This document shows, piece by piece, positions 22,301 to 32,710 of a DNA stretch of 64,000 nucleotides. Numbering within the stretch: the stretch's first letter is position 1; each line of letters begins with the position of its first letter. The notes below the pieces were generated by a model. That model was given only the letters and a program-made list of their open reading frames with translations, searched no databases and was not told where the DNA came from. The position numbers and the translations under genes are program-made. Source of the stretch: Harmothoe impar. Its lineage: Eukaryota > Annelida > Polychaeta > Phyllodocida > Polynoidae. The DNA lies in assembly GCA_947462335.1 (NCBI GenBank), contig OX381717.1:15491166-15555165 (forward strand). Direction: 5' to 3'.

Positions 22301-25300
22301 CAACATAACATTGGTTGATCCTTGGGGGATCAACCAATAAACCAACAGAATTTAAAAATATTAAAAAAAAATTAAGGTGAGCGAATTCTGTAGACAACTT
22401 TGTTTTCTATAAAGTGAACATTTCCGTAAATAAGATGACCGAAATCTGTAGACCCCAATATTTTTTTTGGTCTGGCCTAACATTCTGGAAAAGAAGCTAC
22501 CCAAAAACATTCTTGAAAAACCATCCGAGCGAGCAAAATCTTTTTCAATGACGTTTTCTTGTCTACCAATCCTTTACCTGAAATGTGCAGTGAGCAATTT
22601 AAAAAAGATTTACTTACACTGCTGTATGTGTATATGCTGTGCGAAATTCTTGTCTAGAATATAAATAATTTTCTTGTTCACTTACGGTAAATCTGGCTTA
22701 CACATTAACCCAAATTGGTAATTTCGATTTCTGAGTGCAGTTAACTCCTGTCAAACGACCTACCGCTATTCCAAATTTCGATTTTACAACGAAATCATGG
22801 TACATTTTAAAAGTACACAAACTACAGAAATGACCAGCCGAGTGAGTAAGCCAATACAGAAATGCTACTTTTCCTACTTTTGCAACAATTCATAACTCTT
22901 TTGTTGGGATTCATGGATAAAATTGTGCCAAAAGATTTCTAACTTTTTGTCCACTAAAGAGGGGCATCTTTGCCAGAACATGACTAATAAATAAACCCCT
23001 ATTCTCCTTACAGGTATCAAGTCTGGTGAGGTGCTGTCAGGGAGTCCGGCAGGCGTCATGTCGGTGGGAACCCCGACGGTGACGACGGCGGGCAGTAACC
23101 CGTTCTCTGTACAGCCGTCAGCCACAGCCACCTCAGCCACAACCACGGCCACCGCCGGGGGTTTCCCTAAGGGGGGTGTGTTAGCACCGCCGTCATCCAC
23201 CACCGTACTCCCCACCAGCACCGCCCCCAGTCTGTCCTCCCTGCCGTCAACCATGACAGCCGTCGTGTCAGCCGACGGCTCCATCGTGTTGACACTCCCG
23301 CCTGGGCCACAACCAGGCAACTTCATGCTTGATCCAAACTCCATCCCGTCGCTGATTCCCGGTTTGGCGGCCACCGGTGGGAGTGCTCCGGGTTTGGTTC
23401 CCGGGCCGGTGGTGCCTCCAGGCGGGAAGAAACCGGGCGGGAAGAAATCGGGGCAGCGGGTTTTGATGCCGAAACCGCCGTTGGCCGGGGGACCGGCGCT
23501 GACGCCAAGCGCTGTACAGGCCTGGGTGCCAGCTCCAAACGCTGTCCTAGTGTCAACCACACAAGACACCAAGACGACATCCAAGGTGACCAACACCCCG
23601 AGTAGTACCAGCACTAGCGACAACAAAGCCACCACCCCGCTATGTATCATCACCAGCGAGGCTGCCAAGCCAGCGGCAACGGGGAAAGCCTCTCCGGCGA
23701 TGTCCAACTCTACGAGTTCTGCGAATGATATCCTAGCTCAGGCGGCTAAGTCAATCTTCTCAATGTCCCCGTGTGACATCTCGCCCCCCATCAGCAGCTT
23801 CTACAACCCGGCTAACGAGGATAACGCCCTACAGATAGACACGAGCAACCCGGATAACCCCCGCGCTGATAAACCCACAGTACCACCGGGGGAGGGGCAG
23901 AGCAAGGCCAAACCAGCCTCACTCAACGACAATAATGTTAATAAGAAATCATCAACACCCAGTAGTAAGAAGAAGAAAAAGAAGAGCTCAAATAAAGAGC
24001 TGGGGCAAGAAAAATCAAAATCGGACAAAAAGGGTGGTGATATTGATTTGGTGAAATCGGGTGGGGCGTCGATGGGAGCATCTCAAAGCTCTCCTCCCGT
24101 GGCCGAACCATCCCCACTTCACAATACATTCGGGGACGACCATGATGGTATGGTGATCGACCTCCAGGCTGAGAATCTACAATCCCCAACCCGCGATTTG
24201 CCGCAAGGCGATGACAATAAAAATGACAATTCTGATCTAATGAAGTCGTTTACCGCCAGTAAAGAGGCACAGGAGGAGAAGAAGGCTGAGGAGGCAGAAC
24301 AATTATCACAGGCTCAGTTCTTCACTGACGTCTTACAAAGTAGTATGATGGCCAGTGGGATATCTACCGGTGCCGCAGACTCACCGGACCCCGGTGCTTC
24401 TGACGGTAATCCTCCCGAGCTGGACTCCATGCCTTTGTTGCTGCACCCGGGAGTGCTAGACATGAAAATTAGTGAAAGTCCAGAGAAGCGTAAGTCGCAT
24501 AAGGACTCTCATAAAAGCCATAAATCCTCTAAATCTAAAAAGAAGCATAAAAAGCTGAAATCACAAAGTTCAGAAAGCCATGATTTGATAATGGATACGG
24601 CAAATACCAGTATTGAAAGCGTGCAGGTCGAAAATGAAATCCTACCATCCAGCCCCCCGCCTGTGGTAGCTGTGGAAAACCCGAAAAAGAAACAGAAATT
24701 GAAAAAGCTGGCTCCTGTGGCCGCAGAGGACCTGATCCCCGAGACAATAACATTTACAGAAAGTGACCTTGCTGATGTCTTAGACCAGGTGGAGAGTTTT
24801 GGTGAGAAGCTAAATCCCACCAAAAAAGCGAGTAGAAAGCACAAGAAATCTGTGAGCGACGGAGAACCTGTTAGTAAAAAGAAGAAACATTCTCCGAGCA
24901 CGGATAATAACAATCCGGTCACAGACCACTGCATCTCCATGACAACCGATCTCCTCGAGCGAGCCATGAAGGATATCGGGCCGCTCGATATGGATCTATC
25001 TGAGTCTGACTCTATTTCTGAACCCTCCGGGTTTGGGCGGTTGTTGAATAATGCCAATGTAGATAAAGCTAAGGTGGAGAACACTAGGAGCCCTAAGGTG
25101 GTGGACTCTAAGCCTACAGAGGAGGAGGAGAAACCGGAACTGGTGATCAGCTCGCCGGTAATCAGCTCACCCGAGTGTATCGAGGTTAAACCCGCTAAAC
25201 CGGCGACCAGACCGAGCTACCTCATGGACCTACCGAGCCCCCAGTTAGACTCTCCCCCGGCCTCCCCCTCATCTGTGACCTACAAACCACCCACCTTGAA

Positions 25301-28300
25301 CTCTCCCTCCCCTCCGTCCTCCCCTGGGCAGAGCTTACTCGAGTCGATCGGGACTTTAGTAGCCACGAGCTCCGTGACATTGACTCCATCGACTACCCAG
25401 AGTCTTAGCACATTGGCATCGACGATGGCGATGACCACGGATACATTCTCGCACAAGGACCTACTTGCCACACCGGTGCTCACGCCGGTTTCCTCCCCAC
25501 CGAGGATGTCGCTCGGGAGTCCCGGCTCGCCGCTAAGTTCGGTGACTGAGAGTAAACCCATCGCACGCCACATCAACCTTATCCCGCTTGCTCAAAGTCT
25601 GGCACCATCGACGCCCAAACCGGGCATCTCTCACAAGTCGATGCCCATAGTGTCCTCTGTGAGTCAGCAGAGGGGGCACGGTGGGGGAAGTATTACTACA
25701 TCGTCGGTACACAGTCCGTATGTATCCACACCGAGCGTCACCGTCTCCTACCGACCCCAGATCAGCTCTGTGCCACAACCCTCCCCACCACCACCGCTCA
25801 GACCGCCCGCCGACTGTCTGTCTCAGAAACCAGTCCACAAACCGCACGAGGAGCGCGACACCCGGAATACATCTCAGATGGATCTGTCCAGTGATGACTC
25901 CAATCAGGGTCTGTTAGTGGATATTGGTCTTGATCAACCGACGTCGAGGCCTGATCCTAGTCCGCATCTGTCGGATCACTCGCCGGCCCCCTCCCCGGCG
26001 GGTATGTCGGGTGCCTCTATACCCCTGACTCATCTAGGCAGCAGTCTGCCCCCCACCTCCCTACCCCACTCTACTCAGGGTAGGTTACACAGTGGTGGGA
26101 AGCTGCACCAAACACCACCACACCTCAACCGACCCGCGTCTGAGGAAAAAACACTGACTCCCGCTGCATCCCCAGCCGGGTCCTTCCACAGTAGTTACTC
26201 CGCCGAGTTGTTGTTTAATTCCCCGAATCCCTCGGTACCTACAAAATCTCCCATGGATAACTCGGTGGGAGGTGGTTCGCAGAGCGGAGGTGGTGTTGTT
26301 AGTAGTGTCAATAACGATAGGACGAGTCGAGACTCGATGAAGAGTTCGGACTCTCGAGAGCATATTGTACATAGTGCTGACTCATTTAGTGGTGGCATGC
26401 TAGGCAGGTCCCATCATCATCACCAACAACAACAACAACAACAACCAAGGCCACAACAAGTACAACAATTACAACAGCAGCCACATGTGCAACAACAATC
26501 ACAGCAACAATCACAACAACAACAGTCACAGCAACAACCAAGGCCGCAACAAGTCCAACAACAACAACAGTCTAGGCCACAACAATCTCAACAACAACAG
26601 CAGCCTAGGCCGCAACAAGTCCACCAAAGTCAGCCACAACAATCACAACAATCCCAACAACAGCAACAGCAGCAGTCCCAACAGCAACAACAGCAACAGC
26701 CACCAAGGTCCCAGCCAGCACAGCAGCAACAACAACAACAACAACCGCAACAACCACACTCTCAACCTCAACCTCGCTCTACCTTCTACTCAGCAGAAAA
26801 CATGGTGTCAAAGAGTAATCAGTCTAAGACAACGTCCTCATGTCGGCAGAGTCCGAGTCATAGCCAGGGCCAGGGTCACAGCCAGCAGGGATCGACTCAC
26901 GGCCAGGGTCCGACTCACGGCCAGGGTCCGACTCACGGCCAGGGTCCGACTCACGGCCAGGGTCCGACTCACGGCCAGGGTCCGCCGAGTCACGGTCAGG
27001 GTCCGCCGAGTCACGGTCAGGACCACTTCAGTTTGTCGATGCTGGGGGCCCAGTCACACCTGAGGCCGGGGGGTTCCCCGACCACCCGCCCCCCGGTCCC
27101 CAACCCTGGATTCCTACCACCCTTCAGCCTGGCGCCATCTAGTGTGGGGAGTACCTTCTCCTTCTCGTTATCCTCCACTAAGAGCACCGCCCCGACACCG
27201 AGTGTACGCGGACATTTTGACGCACCCTCGTATTACCCGATTCCCGGAATGGCTAATTCTCAAGTGCCACAGCCGCCACCGGGGAGTCATGGGTCGTCGG
27301 TGAGCCCGCACCCCCCGCCACCCCCGCACCTCCCGTCACAGATCCCCCCGCCCATGTTCATGCCTCACCACGGGCACAGCGGGGGTAGTACCACCGGGGG
27401 CCACCCGCGGGGGGGTGGCAGCACCGGCGGGGGGCACCCCCACAGTGGGGGGGTCAACACCCAGGGGGGGCAGAGGCAGCCCTCGGGGGGCGGAGCACAC
27501 CCGGTCAGTACCCAGAGCAGCGTGCCCTCCTCACAACCCAACCAGAACCCCCACCAACACCGGCCACCTGGTGGGCAGTTCCCACACTTCTCACTCAATG
27601 CTGGAGGTGTGGGACCCCCGCCCCCGCTCAGAGGGCGCGAACTGAACCACTTTGGGGCTGAGCAACCCCCGATGGGCATTGCAGGGTTACCGGATAAAGG
27701 GGGGATGCAGCAACAACAACAGCAGCAACAACAACAACAGCAACAACAGACTGCTCAGCACGGCAGGAGTAATAGTACTAACTCTATGCAGCAGAGTGCT
27801 TCCTTACATTCCAGTACTCCTAATGTAGTCAATAATAATACATCGAATCAGACGCAATCACGAGGGGGCAGCAGTAGGAATAGTAATAATAACCCCGCGT
27901 TCTACACACCGCCTCAGTTCCAGACCCCCGGGGGGCCTGGTGGTGGGGGTGGTGGTGGACCCAATGCAGGTAATAGTAATCCTAATCAGATGACCCCCCT
28001 ACACCACCCGCCTCGGCCACCGACCGGCCCGAGCCCCGGCCCACACCCCGGACATAGGCCCGGGTTGAACCCGGGTAACCTCGGCGTGCCGCCCTTCCCC
28101 GGGATGCACCAACCGAACTACTCTAACCCCACGTTTGAACCGCCACAACTTCACTTCAACCCCAGAATCAGCCCCGGTCCCGGCGGCCCCTCATTCCCTC
28201 CACACCCGGCCAGCGACAGTGTGCGCAACATGGCCAAGCAACCGTCGCGGGCCAGCGTAGAATCAACTCCACATAGTCACCAACAACAACAGCAGCAGCA

Positions 28301-28313
28301 GCAACAACAACAG

Positions 28314-28350
<37 letters not shown>

Positions 28351-29270
28351 CGGCACCACCGGCACAGCGACCAAGTAAATCAACCAGTAGTAAAAGTAAA
28401 AGCCGATCTAAACAGAAGAAGCCGAGTGGTGCGGCGGCTGCCGCTGCTGCTGCTGCAGGGGGGCGGTGTGAGGTCGACACCAATCTCTCCAACTCTATAT
28501 TTGAGACGGGAGGTCGGAGTATGACACCGTTCCTGCCCATGGGTACCATGTCTCCCCCCTCGTCTCGGCAGTTACAGGACGGCCCGACCTACATCCCGGC
28601 TAACCTGTTCAGTAACGCCCCCCGGGGACCTTTATCCAGCACCAACTCCCTACAGCACAACTCCGACATGAACCCCGGCTTCCAGCACCTGTTCCAGCGT
28701 GCCCGGCCCCAGAACGGACTCGGGTTGAACTTCCAGCCTGGTTTCGGCATGAACTCGGTGCACTCAGCACAGCATGTGGGTCCCGGTGGGCAGATGATCG
28801 TGCCGCATTCCAACGCCGGCTCAGTCGTCTCACACATGCCGAATTTCAACCTGTCCAACATCTTCCCCGATGTCAACAACGGCCCGGGCGGCGGCTCCTC
28901 CGGGCAGGGGCATGAGTCGTTGAACATGTCGCCGATTAAATTCGCGGCTGCCCACAGTAATGCGCTGCTCGGAGGTCCGTCTGGGGGGACCCCTGGTGGC
29001 CTAGAGGGGAACCCCGGGCTGCAGCACCACGCCCCTGGTGGCGCCCAGCTGTACCACCAGCACCGCGGACACCACCAGATGGCGCCACAACAGGTGCTGC
29101 ACAACGCCATGACCATCAACTCTCTCCTCTCCCACAACCACCACGGCTTTGACCCCCGCCAGGTCGCACAGCAGGCCATGAACACATCTATGGGGCCGCC
29201 CTTTGGCAGCCACGGGCACCCCGCGTCATTCAGTATACCGCCTTTAAACTTCCCCATCCATGACCACTAA
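13272..29270 (+). CDS. USF3: USF3-like bHLH transcription factor (eight coding exons)
   Basis: Exons 13272-13338, 15516-15621, 15907-16033, 17147-17243, 18518-18601, 18992-20566, 21922-22077 and 23014-29270 join in frame at GT-AG borders into 2822 residues (8469 bases with stop). Residues 67-113 form a basic helix-loop-helix with H67, E71 and R75 at the spacing that contacts CACGTG-type E-boxes. A leucine-rich coil follows (134-160). The remaining ~2650 residues are low complexity: Ser/Thr/Pro-rich, four Lys-rich clusters, Gln tracts and an Ala run. Assignment to USF3 (KIAA2018), a vertebrate nuclear bHLH protein of about 2245 residues, rests on the bHLH and on short conserved blocks I recall from the family: DILAQAAKSIF (976-986), SYSAELL (about 1798), FYSAENMV (about 1995) and HMPNFNLSNIFPD (2678-2690). 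Molecular targets of this copy are unknown. Confidence 0.82.
13339..15515 (+). other. USF3-like intron 1
   Basis: 2177 bp, phase 1. It contains the inverted-repeat element at 14775-15033; otherwise no recognisable feature. Confidence 0.65.
14775..15033. mobile_element. MITE with AGGGAGTGCTCATTTTTTAA termini
   Basis: The 24-bp ends AGGGAGTGCTCATTTTTTAA plus CAAC are perfect inverted repeats, bordered by TTA on both sides. The interior is G-run / C-run rich (G run at 14800-14811, several C runs) and can fold back on itself. Relatives or single arms occur at 11496, 30990-31014, 51814-52089, 55960-55995 and 59574. No coding capacity. Confidence 0.8.
15516..15621 (+). CDS. USF3: USF3-like exon 2
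   Basis: Acidic, non-conserved linker before the bHLH. Acceptor TGCTTGCAG, donor AG then GTATGT. Phases 1 and 2 fit the neighbours. Confidence 0.75.
15907..16033 (+). CDS. USF3: USF3-like exon 3: basic region and helix 1
   Basis: Encodes HRSSERARRGKIS followed by LGIHRLWALIPPENKG. H, E and R three residues apart are the DNA-contacting triad of group B bHLH proteins. The exon ends at phase 0 in the loop, before helix 2. Confidence 0.88.
16034..17146 (+). other. USF3-like intron 3
   Basis: 1113 bp, phase 0. Its 3' half is the inverted-repeat element at 16690-17048, which ends only about 100 bp before the acceptor. Nothing else seen. Confidence 0.65.
16690..17048. mobile_element. MITE with GGCCACACCAA termini, copy 1
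   Basis: The left end TGGCCACACCAACAAAAA and the right end, inverted, AGGCCACACCAAAAGAAAAA are each followed inward by AGTTGGTCTACNGATTT. A second copy is at 22119-22480 in intron 7 of the same gene. Confidence 0.75.
17147..17243 (+). CDS. USF3: USF3-like exon 4: helix 2
   Basis: Encodes TLVGILDKVAAYIQDTKLQL, which fits helix 2 of the USF3 bHLH (ILD, A, YI pattern), then a charged extension. Acceptor GTTCCAG, donor G then GTATGT. Confidence 0.87.
17251..17450. repeat. ATGCATGAATGCAGC-family repeat
   Basis: Alternating blocks such as CATGATGCATGAATGCAGCC and CTGGCGAATAACTCGCCAG, with an internal GCCGACCCTATGG / AAAGGGTTGGC palindrome. The outer CCCTTTAAGGG-type ends are missing. Confidence 0.7.
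17636..18002. mobile_element. CAGTGTTGCCGAAA element, copy 1
   Basis: Inverted ends CAGTGTTGCCGAAA and TTTTCGGCAACACTG, 367 bp, with GGAATGC flanking both sides as a likely target duplication. The interior has GGCCTGCGT-type inverted blocks. A diverged second copy occupies 20785-21597 in intron 6. Confidence 0.8.
18017..18195. mobile_element. MITE with TACCGTATTCGACGT termini, copy 1
   Basis: The left end TACCATATTCGACGTCACG and TAATAAGCGCCCG mirror the right end, CGGGCGCGTATTACGTCAAA then TACGGTA. 179 bp, non-coding. Confidence 0.75.
18306..18489. mobile_element. MITE with TACCGTATTCGACGT termini, copy 2
   Basis: Ends TACCGTATTCGACGTAATAA and the inverse TTATTACGTCGAATACGGTA are perfect over 20 bp and extend further inward. 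184 bp, 110 bp from its sister copy and 28 bp before the exon 5 acceptor. Confidence 0.85.
18518..18601 (+). CDS. USF3: USF3-like exon 5: coiled coil
   Basis: Encodes DGEIELLKWKVSELTDQNKA and onward, a short amphipathic helix after the bHLH that probably extends the dimer interface. Acceptor GTGACAG, donor G then GTACGG (weaker consensus). Confidence 0.83.
18602..18991 (+). other. USF3-like intron 5
   Basis: 390 bp. About 18628-18690 is an end fragment of the ATGCATGAATGCAGC-family repeat (CCTCTTTAAGAGCCGCATAG). The rest is AT-rich without features. Confidence 0.6.
18992..20566 (+). CDS. USF3: USF3-like exon 6
   Basis: 525 codons of Ser/Thr/Gly/Pro-rich sequence after a Lys-rich start with KKRNKTK and an Ala run. 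Four near-identical 27-bp units at 19899-20006 encode tandem QQSVTTLGG. The frame stays open past the donor (TCAG then GTAGGC) to 20742, but that tail matches a repeat, so splicing at 20566 is preferred. Confidence 0.83.
20785..21597. mobile_element. CAGTGTTGCC element, copy 2, interrupted by another MITE
   Basis: Relative of 17636-18002. The 5' end CAGTGT lies at 20785-20790 and the sequence resumes as GTGTTGCC at 21234. The gap is the 443-bp element at 20791-21233. ATGTATACT stands immediately before the outer left end and after the outer right end, a clean target duplication. Confidence 0.82.
20791..21233. mobile_element. MITE with TGTAGGGATGTCAT termini, nested
   Basis: Inverted ends TGTAGGGATGTCATTGA and TCGATGACATCCCTACA. 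The flanking GTGT is duplicated from the host element. The interior is rich in TCGAT and TTTCGATT words. No coding capacity. Confidence 0.8.
21922..22077 (+). CDS. USF3: USF3-like exon 7
   Basis: 52 codons of Ser/Thr-rich linker. Acceptor GTCTTTCAG, donor GCAG then GTAAAT. Phase 1 at both ends, so skipping would keep the frame. Confidence 0.8.
22078..23013 (+). other. USF3-like intron 7
   Basis: 936 bp, phase 1. It contains the inverted-repeat element at 22119-22480; otherwise AT-rich without features. Confidence 0.65.
22119..22480. mobile_element. MITE with GGCCACACCAA termini, copy 2
   Basis: Sister of 16690-17048. Left TAAGGCCACACCAAAAATAT then GTTGGTCTATGGATTT; right CTGTAGACCCCAATATTTTT then GGTCTGGCCTAA. 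More diverged at the right end. Confidence 0.7.
23014..29270 (+). CDS. USF3: USF3-like exon 8 (large terminal coding exon)
   Basis: Encodes residues 739-2822. It contains the conserved DILAQAAKSIF block; Lys-rich clusters around 23940-24030, 24488-24570, 24680-24705 and 24820-24890 that could act as nuclear localisation signals; a Gln-rich region at about 1873-1985; tandem THGQGP units at 26897-26985; further Gln runs at 27708-27750 and 28281-28349; an Ala run near 28431-28458; and the conserved C-terminal HMPNFNLSNIFPD. A single giant coding exon after the bHLH is also how I recall vertebrate USF3. Stop TAA at 29268-29270. Confidence 0.87.
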
Positions 29271-29410
29271 CTAAGGACTGCATAGCGGGATAACGCGCTA
29301 CACGATGATACCGACCATACAGGGTTGATACACTCCCATAGGGCGGCATGATGCACCAACGCAGCGCAGGCAATTGCTAGGGTGTATACATCATGATGCC
29401 ATATGAATCA
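29271..29410. repeat. ATGCATGAATGCAGC-family fragment
   Basis: Starts within bases of the USF3-like stop codon with AAGGACTGCATAGCGGGATA and keeps the internal GGGCGGCATGATGCACC block. It probably forms the start of the 3' UTR. Confidence 0.55.
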
Positions 29411-29944
29411 TAAGAGGGTTATTCAATCAAAATGCTTACGATGCCAGAGTGCTTGAATTTAACGTTCTACCGAAATATAATGTTTTGTACGCTGAACTGG
29501 GGATATGATATTATCAGTGTGAGATGTAAAGAACCTGTTGGTGTTATTATAGCTTGTACATTGTTATAATAATAACGCGTGGCATTATTATATTGAAGTG
29601 CCACATGGTGGCATTGAAAGTGTTGGTGATAAAGATAATTATCATGCGCATATATAATTTCACGATAATTATCATGCACACATATAATTTAATGTACATG
29701 AGTCAACGAAAATAAGGATTTTCATGTATTGTAGATATGTATCTGAGTTTTATCATGACAGTGTCGCTCTCATCTTATGTGCCTATTCCTCCGTTGAACG
29801 CATTTTTATCGAAACAACCCTGGAGTTTTTCCCTAGCGCCAGTATGTGATATCAATAACGAGTTATCAATTACGATGTAACACGTAACGCATTCTGTCTT
29901 TTACTTGTCACTTGAATAACAGGATTCACCCTCAACTTAAAACA

Positions 29945-30170
29945 AACTACCGGTACTGTAAATTCTTGTGTGTTACCCGCGGGTTGTATGCAAATCAGAT
30001 TCTTAATGTAATACCATTCATGCCTACATAGGGTGCGGGTAATACAATGGTTTCTGGCAGAATATTACAGAACTAAAAAGCAATTTCTATACCCAGGGTT
30101 ATGAACTTTTCTCAAAAGTCAGGGTGTGGGTTATACGCGGTGTGCGGGTTACACGCAGAATTTACGGTAC
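29945..30170. repeat. Inverted-repeat element with GTAAATTCTTGTGTG / CACGCAGAATTTAC ends
   Basis: The left end ACTGTAAATTCTTGTGTGTT and CCCGCGGG mirror the right GCGGGTTACACGCAGAATTT ACGGTAC. A related fragment is at about 20650-20755 in USF3-like intron 6. Confidence 0.55.
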
Positions 30171-30187
30171 ATAGCTATAAGATAATC

Positions 30188-30496
30188 TAACCCTTTAAGG
30201 GCAGCTTAGTGCTTTAATGCACTGTGCCTTTTGTCGTCATGATGCATGAAAGCAGCCCTGGTGAGTACTTTACAATTAATATACCAGTGCGGCATTCATG
30301 CATAACAATGTATGAATGCATCACTGGCAAACTGTGAGTTGATCACCGGAGCTGCATTCATGCATCATGCCTACCTTTGATACACTCCTGAAGCGTCAGC
30401 ACTATGTACCAATACAGTGCGCGTCACAAGTTTGTATTGCTGTACACGACGACAAATGGACATGGACTTTAAGGAATGCTGCCCATAAAGGGTTAA
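30188..30496. repeat. ATGCATGAATGCAGC-family repeat, near full length
   Basis: Bounded by TAACCCTTTAAGGGCAG and the inverse ATAAAGGGTTA, with internal GCATGAAAGCAGCCCTGG and GCTGCATTCATGCATCATGC blocks. Confidence 0.7.
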
Positions 30497-30934
30497 TCAA
30501 GTCCCCTCTCATTAGCTGACCCCCTCCTCCCTAATTTTGTTAAAAATTTAACAAGCAATTTCCAAGCAATTGAAATATGTTGAAATTATAACGTACCAAA
30601 TTTTGCGAAAACCCTATTAAAATCCTGGGCAGATTTTGAAAGAGGTGATTATGGTACTTAAAATAACCAATAGGTTGTAAACAAATATTTTTATGGCCAA
30701 CTTTTAAGTGGGTTCACTATATGTGGTTTTTAACTGAATAACGTGTTATAAAAACTAGGACTTTTTATTTGATCTAGTCGCACAGACACTTTTGTTGCAA
30801 GAGGGTGGTCATAATTTAACAAGGTTTGACTCACTGTTGGAGGATTTGGGGGGCAATGGCCAGAAAAAATTGGAGGGGGTCTAATGAATTAATTGCCTAT
30901 TTTCAGGGGAAAATTTCACATGCTATGACAAATC

Positions 30935-31014
30935 AATTGGGGAGGGGGGGGGGGAGAAATATCTGCACCCAAAATCCACCAATCGCCCCTTGTTAAATAA
31001 CGACCACTCCCTAA
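30935..31014. repeat. Single arm of the AGGGAGTG...TTAACAA family
   Basis: A G run at 30939-30952, then CCCCTTGTTAAATAACGACC and ACTCCCTA, matching the right arm of the element at 14775-15033. The left arm is not clear. Confidence 0.45.
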
Positions 31015-31565
31015 TGCGTGACACCTCTGCATGCTCGGGCCACCCTATAATAACTTATAAACAAACTTATGAACAAAAGTAAACAACATTTAAATTATTC
31101 AGGATCCTGAAATCCTCGTGGTTTTACCCTTAACTAAAGGGTATGTATTCCCCCATGACAAGCGCTGTTTCTCCCTGGTTAAATAATATTATGAACAGGA
31201 TGCTATGTAAATGGACGTGTAGGAGTATTTATAGGTTAATTTTTAGTGTTAGATTTTTTTTAGGGGTCAGTATATTATGTGAATGTCTATAAGTTTATTG
31301 CAATGTCATGACTAATTTATTTTAATTTAAGATGCCTTAGAAAGATATGTGTATATAATGCCTGTGTTCACGTTTTCCTTGGTTTTTATTTCCACGTGAT
31401 CTAGATGCTGGGAATAGAGTTTTACCGGTTTAGGGTGAAAACATTTTGGTCGAATCATGATACACAGATCCTTACTGTATAAATTACCGATGGTTGAAAT
31501 GAAATGGTTGAAAGAAATTTCTAGACATCAAATATTTATGAAGCTTAATATATACTTATAAATAT

Positions 31566-31619
31566 TAAAGGGGAATTCTCGTACACATAAAATAAACTAT
31601 GTGTCTGGGTTCCCCTTTA
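31566..31619. repeat. Short imperfect palindrome
   Basis: TAAAGGGGAATTCTCGTACAC and the inverted GTGTCTGGGTTCCCCTTTA can form a hairpin of about 20 bp with a short loop. Confidence 0.5.
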
Positions 31620-31770
31620 GATACAGATTTATTGATAATTCATCGAATACTACACCACGCTATGCAAGTTGAAATCATTCCCATATGCAAATAATTTTGA
31701 TGACTGTTATCGACAATACAGTGTCTTATTTTTGCCTTAGGTTGAGCATTTCCCTGAGTGTGCTATTTAT

Positions 31771-31999
31771 GTAACCTTTTATGGACTGTATGATGCCTTC
31801 ATGCATGTGGCAGCCAGTTTTGATGATGCATTCATGCATCATGCCGACCCTTCAAGAATGTATCGATCCCATAGGGGCGGCATGATGCATAAATGCAGCA
31901 CTTGTAAATATTCGCGAGTGCTACATTCATGCACCATCACAAGAAAATGATCTGTGCTTTATATGCATCAAGGCACTATGCTTTCCTTAAAGGGTTAAC
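31771..31999. repeat. ATGCATGAATGCAGC-family repeat
   Basis: Starts TAACCTTTTATGG and ends CCTTAAAGGGTTA, with GATGCATTCATGCATCATGC and GGCGGCATGATGC blocks inside. Confidence 0.7.
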
Positions 32000-32460
32000 A
32001 AAGAAGATGTTATTTTTTATACACAGCTTTGTAGAGTTGATTTGGGTTGTGTGCCACTCCCTCTCAGACTATTTATTATGTTAGGAAATTCTAAAATTCT
32101 GTTCAAGTAGTGTTCCTATAAGAAGCAGAAAAATATAGGCAAAATAGGAGGAATAATTTGTAATTATGCTACGATTTATTGTAGAATGTAGATTTACGAT
32201 ACTTCAAATCTCCTATTTAAACTGCTACTACTTTACCTGTGCATAGCAAATGACAAGTATTATTATTATTATCGTAGCACGGTTTTTATTTTACTGCGTG
32301 GAAGTGGAAACACGCGTGTTAATAGTTGAAGTGTACGAGAGTTGAATACTATTTTACACAGAGGATATTACTAAGTACAAAGACTAATTATGATGATGCA
32401 TTCATAACTTTATATACCAGTCCTTTGTGAATGGACGATAAAGAAAGTCACCCTTCGCTA

Positions 32461-32710
32461 TTTAACCTTTAAGGATGACATAGCGCTTTAATGTACTACG
32501 CCGTGATGCGTGAATGCAGCCCTGGCGAGTAACTCGCCTAGGTCTTCCTTCGCGCATCATGCCGACCCCAAGGGGTAGATACAATCCTGACGATTTGGCA
32601 TGATGCATTTCTGCAGTACTGGCGAGTAGACTCGCCAAGGCTGCATTCTTGCATCATGACAATAAATGGCATAGCACATTAAAGCACTCTGCAGCCCTGA
32701 AAGGGTTAAA
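32461..32710. repeat. ATGCATGAATGCAGC-family repeat, best full-length copy
   Basis: 250 bp from TTTAACCTTTAAGGATGACA to CTGAAAGGGTTAAA. It is a series of nested palindromes: CATAGCGCTTTAATG versus CATTAAAGCACT, CTGGCGAGTAACTCGCC, and GCATCATGCCGACCCC versus GGCATGATGC. No coding capacity. Confidence 0.75.

Noticed and set aside
28277..28549. Minus-strand frame with a run of cysteines, and similar antisense frames over the Gln tracts
   Set aside because: Antisense reading of CAG/CAA repeats in USF3-like exon 8.
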